Assembly (NCBI GenBank): GCA_019234815.1
Contig: JAFALA010000079.1
Location: 1 to 64,000 of the forward strand
DNA from: Burkholderiaceae bacterium
Lineage (GTDB): Bacteria; Pseudomonadota; Gammaproteobacteria; Burkholderiales; Burkholderiaceae_C
DNA length: 64,000 nt
Direction: 5' to 3'
The notes under the pieces: model-generated
Database searches by the model: none
Told to the model about the DNA's origin: nothing
What the model saw: the letters and a program-made list of their open reading frames with translations, nothing else
Position numbers and translations under genes: made by a program
Part shown: positions 33,654 to 42,864 of the stretch, in pieces
Layout of the letters: every line of letters starts with the position of its first letter
Numbering within the stretch: the stretch's first letter is position 1

Positions 33654-35579
33654 ATGTCGTTGATGCGTCAGGTTTGGATGTTGGTCCTGGGCGTCGTGGT
33701 CTTGTCCCTGATAGGGGGTGTGGCCGTCAGCGCCAACTCCATGCGGCAGTTGGTGCAAACCCAGCTGCAGGTCAAGAACAGCGACAACGCCGCAGCCTTG
33801 GCGCTGGCCATGTCGCAGCAGCACGGCGATGAATCCCTGATGACCTTGCTGATGTCGGCCCAGTTCGATACCGGCTACTACGAGAGCATGCAGTGGCACC
33901 GCGCCGACGGCAGCCTGGCGTTCGAGCGGCACGAGGAGGCGGGACACCCGAGCGAGGCGCCGGCCTGGTTCGTGGCGCTGCTGCCCATCCAGGCGCAGGC
34001 AGGCGCGGCACAGGTGTCGAACGGCTGGAACGCCCTGGGGTCGGTCGAGGTGCGCAGCCACACCGCCTATGCACACGATGCCTTGTGGCATGACACCTTG
34101 CACAACGGCATGCTGCAATTCGGCGTCGGACTGTTGGCCGGGTTGATGGCGGTGCTGGTGCTGAAGCGGGTGCGCAAGCCCATCGACGCCGCCGTTGAGC
34201 AGGCCAATGCGGTCGTGCAGGGCCGCTTCGTGACCGTGTCGGAAGCGAAAGTGCCGGAACTCAAGCCCCTGACCCAGGCCATGAACACCATGGTGCTGCG
34301 CATGAAGGGGCTGTTCGAGGCCCAAGCGGGCCAGTTGCAGGTGCTGCAGCAGCAGACCCTGTGCGACAGCCTGACCGGCCTGAGCCAGCGCAAGCATTTC
34401 CTGGCGGAATTGGAGTCGGCCCTGACGCGCGATGTCGGGCCGGCCCATGCGGGTTTGATCCTGGTGCGGCTGCGCGACTTGGCGACCCTGAACAGCACGC
34501 TCGGCCATGCCCAGGTCGACCAGCTGCTGCTGACGCTGGGCCGGGCCGTCAAGGCCTATCCGGACCGCGTCATGGGGTGTTTGGGCGGGCGCCTGAACGG
34601 CTCGGATTTTGCGCTTTGGCTGCCGGCGCCCGACGTGGTCGCCGAGACCGCGCAGGCCTTGGTGGACGTGCTGGGCTCCAGCCTGGTGGCGTCGTTCAGC
34701 GGCGTGAACGTCGCGGTGGCGGGCGTGGAGCTGCCGCGCCACAGCGCCGTGAGCAACTGGTTCGGCGAGGCCGACGCGGCCCTGGCGCGGGCCGAGCAGG
34801 GGCAGGGCATTTCCCTGTACTGCGCGGTTTCGGCCGCGTCCGAGCGGCCGGCGCAGGGCGAGCGGGTCTGGCGCGCGCAGATCAACGAGGCGCTGCAGCA
34901 GAATCGGCTGCGGCTGCAGCAGTTTCCGCTGGTCGATCAACAGGGCCTGCTGGTGCACCTGGAATGTCCCTTGCAGATGCAGCTGACCGAAGGCGGCGAG
35001 TTCGTCAACGGTGTGAATTGGCTGCCGCTGGCGCAGCGCAGCCGTTTGACCGGCGAAGTGGACCTGCAGGCCGTCGGCCTGGCGCTGGCGCGGATCGGCG
35101 AAGACGGCAAGCGCCGCTGTGTCAATATCGCGCCCAGCTCGCTCACGGAAGGCGCGTTCATTGCCCGCTTGCGCGACCTGGTGTTCAGGTCGCCGCAATC
35201 GGCGCGCAAGCTGGGCCTGGAGCTGCCCGAGGTCGCGGCGATGCAGCACTTCGACGTGCTGCATGAGCTGAGCCGGCAGTTACGTCCGCTGGGCGTGCTG
35301 GTGGGCCTGGAGCATGCCGATGCCGGCCTGGCGCAGGTGGAGCGCCTGTTCCAGGCCGAGCTCGATTACGTCAAGCTCGACAGCTCCGTGGTGTCGGGCG
35401 TGGCGGACGACAACGCCAGGCTGGCTTTCCTGCGTGGCATGGTGATCATGCTGCGCAGCCTGTCGCTGCAGATCTACGCCGAAGGCGTCAGCGACGCGCG
35501 AGACGTGCCGGTCCTGTGGGAGTGCGGCGTGCACGGCGTGACCGGGCCCTGGGCCACGGCGCAGCATCAGGGGGCCTGA
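33654..35579 (+). CDS. lapD: LapD-like inside-out c-di-GMP receptor
   Basis: 641 aa, ATG at 33654 with AGAGGA upstream. TM1 about residues 7-27, periplasmic LapD/MoxY domain 28-152 including GWNALGSVEVRSHTAYAHDALW (W125 matches the LapG-contacting Trp), TM2 154-172, HAMP 172-225, degenerate GGDEF (NGSDF, 315-319) and degenerate EAL (ECPLQ, 437-441). Both enzymatic motifs are broken, as expected for a receptor: c-di-GMP in the EAL pocket makes the periplasmic domain sequester LapG. Paired with lapG upstream. Confidence 0.92.
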   Translation: MSLMRQVWMLVLGVVVLSLIGGVAVSANSMRQLVQTQLQVKNSDNAAALALAMSQQHGDESLMTLLMSAQFDTGYYESMQWHRADGSLAFERHEEAGHPSEAPAWFVALLPIQAQAGAAQVSNGWNALGSVEVRSHTAYAHDALWHDTLHNGMLQFGVGLLAGLMAVLVLKRVRKPIDAAVEQANAVVQGRFVTVSEAKVPELKPLTQAMNTMVLRMKGLFEAQAGQLQVLQQQTLCDSLTGLSQRKHFLAELESALTRDVGPAHAGLILVRLRDLATLNSTLGHAQVDQLLLTLGRAVKAYPDRVMGCLGGRLNGSDFALWLPAPDVVAETAQALVDVLGSSLVASFSGVNVAVAGVELPRHSAVSNWFGEADAALARAEQGQGISLYCAVSAASERPAQGERVWRAQINEALQQNRLRLQQFPLVDQQGLLVHLECPLQMQLTEGGEFVNGVNWLPLAQRSRLTGEVDLQAVGLALARIGEDGKRRCVNIAPSSLTEGAFIARLRDLVFRSPQSARKLGLELPEVAAMQHFDVLHELSRQLRPLGVLVGLEHADAGLAQVERLFQAELDYVKLDSSVVSGVADDNARLAFLRGMVIMLRSLSLQIYAEGVSDARDVPVLWECGVHGVTGPWATAQHQGA

Positions 35580-35588
35580 TGCCTATGC

Positions 35589-36137
35589 TCAGGCAATGTC
35601 GGTGCAGTGCAGCGGATAGTCGCGCCCTGCGCGGCGGTCCGAGAAATAGCAGCTGAGGGTTTCCTTGACCGTGTGGAAGGCCAGTTCGTCCCAGGGGATT
35701 TCGTCCTCGCGGAAGAGCCGGGCCTCAATGGTTTCGGGTCCGGGGCTGAATTGGTCGGACAGGAGGCGGGCACGGTAGTACATGTGGACCTGCCCGATCT
35801 TGACCACGTTGAGCACGCAGTAGAGATTGAGCAGTTCGATCTGGGCGCCGGCTTCCTCGTCGGTTTCGCGGCAGGCGCCGGACGCGGTGCTTTCGCCGAG
35901 TTCCAGGAAGCCGGCGGGCAGGGTCCACAAGCCATAGCGCGGTTCGATGTTGCGCCGGCACAGCAGCACCTGCTCGCCCCAGACGGGCAGGGTGCCCACC
36001 ACGTTGATGGGGTTCTGGTAATGGATTTCGCTGCAGACCGTGCAGACCGCGCGCTCGCGGTTGTCGTCCGGGGGAATCTGGTACAGCACCGGCCCACCGC
36101 AGCTGGGGCAATGCTTGAAACGGCGGTTCAGCAGCAT
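35589..36137 (-). CDS. NUDIX hydrolase with zinc ribbon (NudC-like)
   Basis: 182 aa, starting MLLNRRFKHCPSCGG. Zinc ribbon from two CxxC pairs (CPSC and CTVC, residues 10-35). NUDIX box GFLELGESTASGACRETDEEAG is complete in G-x5-E-x7-REUxEExGU. Probable NADH or ADP-ribose pyrophosphatase. It is convergent with lapD and divergent from the downstream maleylacetoacetate isomerase gene. Confidence 0.88.
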   Translation of the reverse strand: MLLNRRFKHCPSCGGPVLYQIPPDDNRERAVCTVCSEIHYQNPINVVGTLPVWGEQVLLCRRNIEPRYGLWTLPAGFLELGESTASGACRETDEEAGAQIELLNLYCVLNVVKIGQVHMYYRARLLSDQFSPGPETIEARLFREDEIPWDELAFHTVKETLSCYFSDRRAGRDYPLHCTDIA

Positions 36138-36228
36138 GGGAGCCAGTGTAGCGGCTGCGCGCTCGGCCGAATTCCCGGCTGTGGCTCGTGGCATGATGCC
36201 CGCAGCTGAACTTTGCGGTCGCGACATC

Positions 36229-36867
36229 ATGGAACTCTTCAATTACTTCAGGTCTTCAGCGTCTTACCGGGTGCGCATCGCCCTGGCCTTGAAAGGGCTG
36301 GAGTACGACTACCGAGCCGTGCACCTGGCCAAGAACGAGCACTTCCATGAGTCGTACACGGCGGTGGCGTCGTCACGCCTGGTGCCCCTGCTGCGCGACG
36401 GCGAGGCCATCGTGACGCAATCGATGGCCATCGTCGAATACCTGGACGAAACGCATCCCCAGCCGCCCTTGCTGCCCGACAATCCACTGGACCGCGCCTA
36501 TGTCCGGGCGCTGGCGCAGGACATCGCCTGCGAGATCCATCCGCTCAACAACCTGCGCGTGCTGCGCTACCTGGTGCGCGAGATGGGCGTGTCCGAAGAA
36601 GCCAAGGAGCGCTGGTACCGGCACTGGGTCGAGAGCGGCCTGGAGGTGGTGGAGGCGAGGCTGCGCAACGAGAACCGCGCCGGACGCTGCTGTTTTGGCG
36701 ATGCGCCAAGCCTGGCGGATTGCGTGCTGGTGCCGCAGGTCGTCAACGCGCAGCGCTTCAATTGCCGGCTCGATCATGTGCCGGGCGTCATGAAGGTGTT
36801 CGAGCACTGCATGAGCCTGGACGCGTTTGCCAAGACGCAACCTTCGCAGTGCCCTGACGCCGAATAG
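36229..36867 (+). CDS. maiA: Maleylacetoacetate isomerase / zeta-class GST
   Basis: 212 aa from ATG at 36229. Zeta GST N-terminal thioredoxin motif YFRSSASYRVRIALALKG (SSASxR, glutathione-activating Ser) and SMAIVEYLDETHP; C-terminal helical domain with CEIHPLNNLRVLRYL. Isomerises maleylacetoacetate or maleylpyruvate with glutathione in Tyr/Phe or gentisate breakdown. Other pathway genes are not in this window. pgeF follows nine bases later on the same strand. Confidence 0.9.
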   Translation: MELFNYFRSSASYRVRIALALKGLEYDYRAVHLAKNEHFHESYTAVASSRLVPLLRDGEAIVTQSMAIVEYLDETHPQPPLLPDNPLDRAYVRALAQDIACEIHPLNNLRVLRYLVREMGVSEEAKERWYRHWVESGLEVVEARLRNENRAGRCCFGDAPSLADCVLVPQVVNAQRFNCRLDHVPGVMKVFEHCMSLDAFAKTQPSQCPDAE

Positions 36868-36876
36868 CCAGAATCA

Positions 36877-37671
36877 ATGAACGCGCGCATGCCTGTGGTT
36901 CCTTCCGCCTGGCTTCAGCCGGATTGGTCCTTGCCCCATGTCCGGGCCCTGATGAGCACCCGCGCCGGCGGTGTCAGCAGCGGGGCGTACGCGTCCTTGA
37001 ACGTGGGTGATGCGGTCGGCGACGAGCCTGGCCTCGTGGCGCAAAACCGGTGCCGCGTCGGCGATGCGCTGGGTGCCGATCCGGTGTTTTTGCGTCAGGT
37101 GCACGGCAGCGGCGTGGTGCAGCTGCATGCAAGCATGCTCGACGCGTCGGCGCAAGTCCCGCAGGCCGATGCCAGCATCAGCACGACGCCCGGACTGGCC
37201 TGCACCGTCCAGGTGGCCGACTGCCTGCCGGTCTTGTTTGCGGGGCCGTCGGGTGTCGGCGGCGCCCACGCCGGCTGGCGGGGGCTGGCCGCGGGCGTGC
37301 TGGAAAACACGGTCGCGACGCTTTGCGAGGCCAGTCAATGCCGTCCCGACGCGCTGCATGCCTGGCTGGGGGCCTGCATCGGTCCCGAGGCCTTCGAGGT
37401 CGGCGCCGATGTGCTGGGCGCCTTTGCCGTCGAACCCGGCCTTGCGCCGTCCGGTCGTCTGGCGCGTTATTTTTCGTACCGTCCCAATGCACAGGGGGAG
37501 CCGCGCTGGCGGGCCGATCTGGCGGGCCTGGCGCGTGAGCGCCTGCATGACGCGGGCGTTCGCCATCTTTACGGATCTGCGCCTTGCACGCACGCCGATC
37601 CTGCCCGGTTTTTTTCGTTCCGGCGCGATGCGCGCTGTGGCCGCATGGTGGCGGCGATCAGCCTGATTTAA
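36877..37671 (+). CDS. pgeF: Multicopper polyphenol-oxidase/laccase-domain protein (PgeF/YfiH)
   Basis: 264 aa. Family motifs MSTRAGGVSSGAYASLNVGD, LRQVHGSGVV, VQVADCLPVLFAG and the HAGWRGL copper/zinc site are all kept, with YGSAPCTHADPARFFSFRRD at the end. Known activities of this family include purine nucleoside phosphorolysis and editing of peptidoglycan precursors. The 3' end overlaps the convergent membrane-protein gene by four bases. phaC lies 340 bases further on, an arrangement common in related bacteria. Confidence 0.88.
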   Translation: MNARMPVVPSAWLQPDWSLPHVRALMSTRAGGVSSGAYASLNVGDAVGDEPGLVAQNRCRVGDALGADPVFLRQVHGSGVVQLHASMLDASAQVPQADASISTTPGLACTVQVADCLPVLFAGPSGVGGAHAGWRGLAAGVLENTVATLCEASQCRPDALHAWLGACIGPEAFEVGADVLGAFAVEPGLAPSGRLARYFSYRPNAQGEPRWRADLAGLARERLHDAGVRHLYGSAPCTHADPARFFSFRRDARCGRMVAAISLI

Positions 37672-37991
37672 TTTTCGTCCTTGGCTTGGGCCGTCGACCA
37701 TTCAGCCTGCTCGGCCTTTTTCCGGGCGGCGCGGCGCGCCGGCGTGCCCAGCAGGTACAGCACGATGGCCAGCGGGAAAAGGCCATACAGCAGGAACGTG
37801 AAAATGGCGCCCAGCACCGTGCCTTGCGGGTTCATCGCTTCGGCCAGCGCCATCATCAGCGTTACATAAATCCAGGCAATGGCAACCAGGTATATCGTGG
37901 GCGTTCGAATTGCGTCATAAGAAGGTAAGTTTGTCAGGGTACAACAAAGCCCGCGCAGAAAATTCAGGAAGACTTGGGGTATGGTTTGCAT
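37668..37991 (-). CDS. Small membrane protein upstream of phaC, start uncertain
   Basis: Clear membrane part: WIYVTLMMALAEAMNPQGT and FTFLLYGLFPLAIVLYLLGTPARRAARKK, two spans plus a charged tail. The in-frame start at 37991 would need an N-terminal stretch reading across the phaC promoter. An alternative ATG (37919) just upstream, in the next frame, encodes MTQFERPRYTWLPLPG, which then loses frame with the membrane segment. This could be an authentic frameshift, an alternative start, or a sequencing indel. Function unknown. Confidence 0.55.
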   Translation of the reverse strand: MQTIPQVFLNFLRGLCCTLTNLPSYDAIRTPTIYLVAIAWIYVTLMMALAEAMNPQGTVLGAIFTFLLYGLFPLAIVLYLLGTPARRAARKKAEQAEWSTAQAKDEN

Positions 37992-37994
37992 ACC
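37978..37994. promoter_or_regulatory. Inverted repeat just upstream of phaC
   Basis: GGTATG-gtttg-CATACC, five bases before the AGAGGA ribosome site of phaC. It could be an operator or an mRNA hairpin over the leader. It does not match the TTGCA-type dyad found at phaP. Confidence 0.4.
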
Positions 37995-38009
37995 AACCAG
38001 AGGACACAC

Positions 38010-39722
38010 ATGACATCCGACACAAAGTCCAAGCGCGGACTCCATGACATCGATCCCATGCCCTTGAGTTCAGTCGCCGCCGACATAGCCGGTTCCCTGG
38101 GAGACGCCTTCAAGAACTTGTCTGGTTTGCAGATTCCTGTCGAGTCCTGGACCCAGCTCCAAAGCGACTACCTGAAGCAGGCCACCGCGCTCTGGAACGA
38201 TTCCATTGCTGCCTCCGTCCAGGACGCCCCCAAGCTCAAGGACCGCCGTTTCGCCGCCGAAGCCTGGAGCGCCAATCCCGCGTCGAACTTCATAGCGCAG
38301 CTCTACATGCTGAACGCGCAGACCTTGCAGCGCATGGCCGAACAGGTCAAGGGCGACGACAAGACGCGCGCGCGCATCAAGTTCGCCGTGCAGCAGATGG
38401 TCGACGCCTCGGCGCCCAGCAACTATCTGGCGCTCAATCCGGAGGCGCAGAAGCTGGCCCTGCAATCGCAAGGCGAAAGCATTGCCAAGGGCATGCAGAT
38501 GCTGCTGGCTGATTTGCAGCGCGGGCACGTGTCGCAAACCGACGAAACTGCGTTTGAAGTCGGCCACAACGTGGCGACCACGCCGGGCGACGTCGTGTTC
38601 GAGAACGACTTCTTCCAACTGCTCGAATACCGTCCGCTGACCGACCAGGTGTTCGAGCGACCATTCCTGATGGTGCCGCCCTGCATCAACAAGTTCTACA
38701 TCCTGGACCTGCAGCCCGAGAACTCGCTGATCCGCTATGCCGTCGAGCAGGGACACCGCACCTTTGTCATCAGCTGGCGCAACCCGGACGAGTCCTGCGC
38801 CAGTTGGAACTGGGACGACTACATTGCCAATGGTCCGATCAAGGCGATCGAAGTGGTGCGCGAGATCTGCGGCGTCGACACCATCAACGCGCTGGGCTTC
38901 TGCGTCGGCGGCACTATTCTGGCGACGGCCCTGGCCGTGCTTGCGGCGCGTGGCGAGGCGCCGGTGGAGAGCGTCACCTTGCTGACCACCTTGATTGATT
39001 TCTCGAGCAACGGCATTCTCGATGTGTTCATCGACGAACCCTCGGTCCAACTGCGCGAGATGAGCATCGGCCCTGACAGCGCCAAGGGGCCCGGCCTGCT
39101 CAAGGGGCAGGAGCTTGCCACCACCTTCAGTTTCCTGCGCCCGAACGACCTGGTCTGGAACTATGTGGTGGCCAACTACCTGAAGGGCGAGGCGCCGCCT
39201 GCCTTTGACCTGCTGTACTGGAATGGCGACTCGACCAACCTGCCCGGGCCGATGTTCTGCTGGTACCTGCGCCACACCTATTTGCAAAATGAATTGAAGC
39301 TGCCGGGCCGCCTGAAGGTCTGCGGCGAATCGTTGGACCTGGGCCAGGTGAAGGCGCCGCTCTACATCTACGGCTCGCGCGAAGACCACATCGTGCCCTG
39401 GGAGGCCGCCTATCGCAGCACGCAGGTGTTTCCGGGCAAGAAGCGTTTCGTGCTGGGCGCGTCCGGCCACATCGCCGGCGTGATCAATCCGCCGTCCAAG
39501 AACAAGCGCAGCTATTGGACCGGCAAGACGGCCGCCTTGCCTGAAGATGCCGAGCAGTGGCTGGCCAGCGCTGTCGAGAGGCCCGGCAGCTGGTGGACCG
39601 ATTGGTCGCACTGGCTGTCAAGCCATGCCGGCGGCAACGTGCCGGCGCCGCGCTCGCCCGGCAATAGGCAGCACAAGGTGATCGAAGCGGCGCCCGGCCG
39701 CTACGTCCAGCAAAAAGCTTGA
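38010..39722 (+). CDS. phaC: Class I poly(3-hydroxyalkanoate) synthase
   Basis: 570 aa from ATG at 38010. Polymerises (R)-3-hydroxyacyl-CoA to PHA. The catalytic Cys is C298 in the lipase-like box GFCVGG; His in [12 protein letters not shown] and Asp in [11 protein letters not shown] complete the triad. The N-terminal PhaC_N domain and the [20 protein letters not shown] segment are typical of class I (single-subunit) enzymes. phaA and phaB follow on the same strand. Confidence 0.97.
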   Translation: MTSDTKSKRGLHDIDPMPLSSVAADIAGSLGDAFKNLSGLQIPVESWTQLQSDYLKQATALWNDSIAASVQDAPKLKDRRFAAEAWSANPASNFIAQLYMLNAQTLQRMAEQVKGDDKTRARIKFAVQQMVDASAPSNYLALNPEAQKLALQSQGESIAKGMQMLLADLQRGHVSQTDETAFEVGHNVATTPGDVVFENDFFQLLEYRPLTDQVFERPFLMVPPCINKFYILDLQPENSLIRYAVEQGHRTFVISWRNPDESCASWNWDDYIANGPIKAIEVVREICGVDTINALGFCVGGTILATALAVLAARGEAPVESVTLLTTLIDFSSNGILDVFIDEPSVQLREMSIGPDSAKGPGLLKGQELATTFSFLRPNDLVWNYVVANYLKGEAPPAFDLLYWNGDSTNLPGPMFCWYLRHTYLQNELKLPGRLKVCGESLDLGQVKAPLYIYGSREDHIVPWEAAYRSTQVFPGKKRFVLGASGHIAGVINPPSKNKRSYWTGKTAALPEDAEQWLASAVERPGSWWTDWSHWLSSHAGGNVPAPRSPGNRQHKVIEAAPGRYVQQKA

Positions 39723-39768
39723 AAAAGGCTTGAACCCCTCACAGGCCAAGCGCCTCTTGGAGATGACG

Positions 39769-40950
39769 ATGAGCACTGACATTGTGATTGTGGCGGCTGC
39801 CCGCACGGCCATTGGCAAGTTTGGCGGAAGCCTGGCCAAGACGCCTGCGTCCGAACTCGGCGCCGTGGTGGTCAAGGATCTTCTGCATCGAACCGGTCTC
39901 GAGGGCGGGCAGATCAGCGAGCTGATTTTGGGACAGGTGCTGCAGGCCGGCTGCGGGCAGAACCCGGCCCGCCAGACCGTGATCCGCTCCGGCCTTCCCA
40001 ATACCGTGCCGGCCATGACGATCAACAAGGTCTGCGGCTCGGGCTTGAAGGCCGTGATGCTGGCGGCTCAGGCCATTCGTGACGGCGATTCCGACATCGT
40101 GATTGCGGGCGGCCAGGAGAACATGAGCCTGTCGCCCCATGTGCTGCAGGGCTCGCGCGAAGGTCAGCGCATGGGCGACTGGAAAATGGTCGACTCGATG
40201 ATTGTTGACGGTCTCTGGGACGTCTACAACCAGTACCACATGGGCATCACAGCCGAGAACGTGGCCCGGCAGTACGACATCAGCCGTGCCGCGCAAGACG
40301 CATTGGCGCTCGCGTCGCAGCAGAAGGCGGCGGCAGCCCAGGATGCGGGCCGCTTCGTCGAGGAAATCGCGCCGGTCAGCATTGCGCAGAAAAAGGGCGA
40401 TCCCATCATTTTTGCGGCGGACGAATTCATCAACCGCAAGACCAGCGAAGAAGGCCTGGCCGGGCTGCGGCCCGCGTTCGACAAGTCCGGCACGGTCACG
40501 GCCGGCAACGCCTCCGGCTTGAACGACGGCGCGGCAGCCTTGATGCTAATGAGTGCCGCCAAGGCCTCCGCGCTGGGCTTGAAGCCGCTGGCGCGGCTGG
40601 TGTCCTATGCCAGCGCAGGCCTGGATCCGGCCATCATGGGCATGGGGCCGGTGCCCGCGGCGCGCAAGGCGCTGGAGCGCGCCGGCTGGAAGCCCCAAGA
40701 CCTGGATTTGCTCGAAATCAACGAAGCCTTTGCCGCGCAGGCCTGCGCCGTGCACCAGCAAATGGGCTGGGACACCAGCAAGGTGAACGTCAACGGCGGG
40801 GCGATTGCCCTGGGGCATCCGATCGGCGCGTCTGGCGCCCGCATTTTGGTGACCTTGCTCCATGAAATGCAACGCCGCGATGTTAAAAAAGGCATTGCCA
40901 GCCTTTGCATTGGCGGCGGCATGGGCGTGGCGCTGACCGTGGAGCGCTGA
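39769..40950 (+). CDS. phaA: Acetyl-CoA C-acetyltransferase (beta-ketothiolase)
   Basis: 393 aa from ATG at 39769, eight bases after GGAG. Condenses two acetyl-CoA to acetoacetyl-CoA. Thiolase residues: nucleophilic Cys in [11 protein letters not shown] (about residue 88), [21 protein letters not shown] with His, and the final [11 protein letters not shown] with Cys. Second gene of phaCAB. Confidence 0.96.
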   Translation: MSTDIVIVAAARTAIGKFGGSLAKTPASELGAVVVKDLLHRTGLEGGQISELILGQVLQAGCGQNPARQTVIRSGLPNTVPAMTINKVCGSGLKAVMLAAQAIRDGDSDIVIAGGQENMSLSPHVLQGSREGQRMGDWKMVDSMIVDGLWDVYNQYHMGITAENVARQYDISRAAQDALALASQQKAAAAQDAGRFVEEIAPVSIAQKKGDPIIFAADEFINRKTSEEGLAGLRPAFDKSGTVTAGNASGLNDGAAALMLMSAAKASALGLKPLARLVSYASAGLDPAIMGMGPVPAARKALERAGWKPQDLDLLEINEAFAAQACAVHQQMGWDTSKVNVNGGAIALGHPIGASGARILVTLLHEMQRRDVKKGIASLCIGGGMGVALTVER

Positions 40951-41118
40951 GCTCGTCCACCCCTCTGGGGGAGCTAGGGTCGCCCCCGAGTGGATTCGTC
41001 CCTTCAAGGGATATTCTTTCATCGCGTCTTCTTCGAAAAAATTGTTGTTCCAGGGCAGTGCAAAGGACGCGGCGCTGGCTGGAACTTGAACCGAGCCATG
41101 GAGGCGGAGGAGATTCAA

Positions 41119-41859
41119 ATGAGCCAACAGAAAGTTGCATACGTCACGGGCGGCATGGGTGGCATCGGTACGGCCATGTGCCAACGCCTGCACAAGGGTG
41201 GTTTCAAGGTGATCGCTGGCTGCGGCCCCAGCCGCGATTTCGACAAGTGGCTGTCGGAGCAGTCCGCGCTGGGCTACAAGTTCTACGCTTCGGTCGGCAA
41301 CGTGGCCGATTGGGACTCGACCGTCGAGGCCTTTGCCAAGGTCAAGGCCGAACATGGTCCGGTGGACGTGCTGGTGAACAATGCCGGCATCACCCGCGAC
41401 GGCATGTTCCGCAAGATGACCCGCGCCGACTGGGATGCGGTGATCGACACCAACCTGAACTCGATGTTCAACGTCACCAAGCAGGTGATCGAGGGCATGC
41501 TGGACCGGGGTTGGGGCCGCATCATCAACATCTCGTCGGTCAACGGCGAGAAGGGCCAGTTCGGCCAGACCAACTATTCGGCCGCCAAGGCTGGCATGCA
41601 CGGCTTCACGATGGCGCTGGCGCAGGAAGTGGCCAACAAGGGCGTGACGGTCAACACGGTCAGCCCCGGCTATATCGGCACCGACATGGTGAAGGCTATC
41701 CGCGAGGATGTGCTGGACAAGATCGTCGCGACCATCCCGGTCAAGCGCCTGGGCACGCCGGATGAAATCGCTTCCATCGTGGCTTGGCTGGCGGGCGAGG
41801 ACTCCGGATTCACCACCGGCGCGGACTTCAGCTGCAACGGCGGTCTGCACATGGGTTGA
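41119..41859 (+). CDS. phaB: Acetoacetyl-CoA reductase
   Basis: 246 aa from ATG at 41119, GGAGGAG eight bases upstream. SDR fold: VTGGMGGIGTAMC cofactor loop (residues about 8-20), NNAG at about 88, Ser in INISSVN, and YSAAK catalytic Tyr/Lys. NADPH-dependent reduction of acetoacetyl-CoA to (R)-3-hydroxybutyryl-CoA for PHB. The 168-base gap after phaA has a GC-rich stretch but no gene. Confidence 0.96.
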   Translation: MSQQKVAYVTGGMGGIGTAMCQRLHKGGFKVIAGCGPSRDFDKWLSEQSALGYKFYASVGNVADWDSTVEAFAKVKAEHGPVDVLVNNAGITRDGMFRKMTRADWDAVIDTNLNSMFNVTKQVIEGMLDRGWGRIINISSVNGEKGQFGQTNYSAAKAGMHGFTMALAQEVANKGVTVNTVSPGYIGTDMVKAIREDVLDKIVATIPVKRLGTPDEIASIVAWLAGEDSGFTTGADFSCNGGLHMG

Positions 41860-41879
41860 ATCGCACCCGGCGGAACGAC

Positions 41880-41906
41880 AAAGGGCTGCACGTGCAGCCC
41901 TTTTTT
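41880..41906. terminator. Terminator of the phaCAB operon
   Basis: Perfect palindrome centred on GGGCTGCAC / GTGCAGCCC, preceded by AAA and followed by six T, 20 bases after the phaB stop. The same symmetric hairpin probably serves the convergent IclR gene. Confidence 0.85.
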
Positions 41907-41919
41907 GTGGCTTGCCAGC

Positions 41920-42738
41920 TCAGGATTTCAGTTGCAGCAGGCGTGAAATGGCTGCGGCGGTATGCAGCAGGCGCGGCAAAACCTCGCTGACCATGGCTTC
42001 CGGCGGCCGGCGGTTGACCTGCGTGCCGACATTCAGGGCGGCAATGGTGTGGCCGTGGCGGTCGATGATGGGGGCCGCCAGGGAGGCAAGACCCTCCTCC
42101 AGCTCCTGGTTGATCAGGCACCAGCCCTGGCTTCGTACCGCGTGGATGCGATGACGCAATTCATCCTTGGAGCGCACCGTGCGCGAAGTGAAGGGCACGA
42201 GCTGCAGGCGATGCAGCATGCGTTCCAGTTCGGCCTCGGATTGATCCGCCAGCAGGACGCGGCCCAAGGACGTGCACCAGGCCGGCAACCGGCTTCCCAC
42301 GCCGAGATTGATGCTCATGATCTTGCGCGCGGGGATACGCATCACGTACACCACGTCGGTGCCGTCGAGCACCGCGGCCGAGCAGCTTTCATTCAGTTCG
42401 GCGGCCAGGTCTTGCATCAGGGGTTCGGCCAGATGCCACAGCGGCTGTGACGACAGATAGGCGAATCCCAGGTCCAGAATGCGCGGGCTGAGCGTGAACA
42501 GCCGGCCTTCGCAGCGGACGTAGCCCAGCACCTCCAAGGTCAGCAGGATGCGGCGTGCGCCGGCACGAGTCAGGCCGCAATGCCGGGCGACTTCGGTCAA
42601 GGTCTGCTTGGGCGCCTGGGCGCTGAAAGCGCGGATCACTGCCAGGCCGCGAGCGAAGGACTGCACGTAGCTGTCGCCCGGCTTGGGGGGCGATGCTGGC
42701 GGCGTGGTCACTGCGTCTGAGGCCTGGGCTTCTTTCAT
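41920..42738 (-). CDS. IclR family transcriptional regulator (PcaR/PobR type)
   Basis: 272 aa. N-terminal winged HTH (about residues 25-85; LTEVARHCGLTRAGARRILLTLEVLGYV) and a C-terminal IclR effector domain (about 105-265) with SLGRVLLADQSEAELERML and the closing EEGLASLAAPIIDRHGHTIAALNV. This branch commonly controls aromatic catabolism (protocatechuate or 4-hydroxybenzoate). It could also act on the divergent 42.9 kb operon. Target not known. Confidence 0.88.
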   Translation of the reverse strand: MKEAQASDAVTTPPASPPKPGDSYVQSFARGLAVIRAFSAQAPKQTLTEVARHCGLTRAGARRILLTLEVLGYVRCEGRLFTLSPRILDLGFAYLSSQPLWHLAEPLMQDLAAELNESCSAAVLDGTDVVYVMRIPARKIMSINLGVGSRLPAWCTSLGRVLLADQSEAELERMLHRLQLVPFTSRTVRSKDELRHRIHAVRSQGWCLINQELEEGLASLAAPIIDRHGHTIAALNVGTQVNRRPPEAMVSEVLPRLLHTAAAISRLLQLKS

Positions 42739-42864
42739 GTGTGCGAGTATAGGCAGGGCGGTGTCTGTGACTGGGCCGGCAGGGGGACGGACCGCCCACT
42801 ACACTTGCCCCTGTTGCAGCGACCCGCCGAGCACGGGTCCGGCCTGCGTGATTGAGGATGCCTG

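Noticed and set aside
37981-37994. PhaR operator at phaC
   Set aside because: The GGTATG/CATACC repeat lacks the TTGCA dyad seen at phaP; kept only as an inverted repeat of unknown use.
40951-41118. Gene in the phaA-phaB gap, extending phaB upstream to 40990
   Set aside because: The ATG at 41119 has GGAGGAG at ideal spacing and aligns with the SDR N-terminus; the upstream stretch has no homology features.
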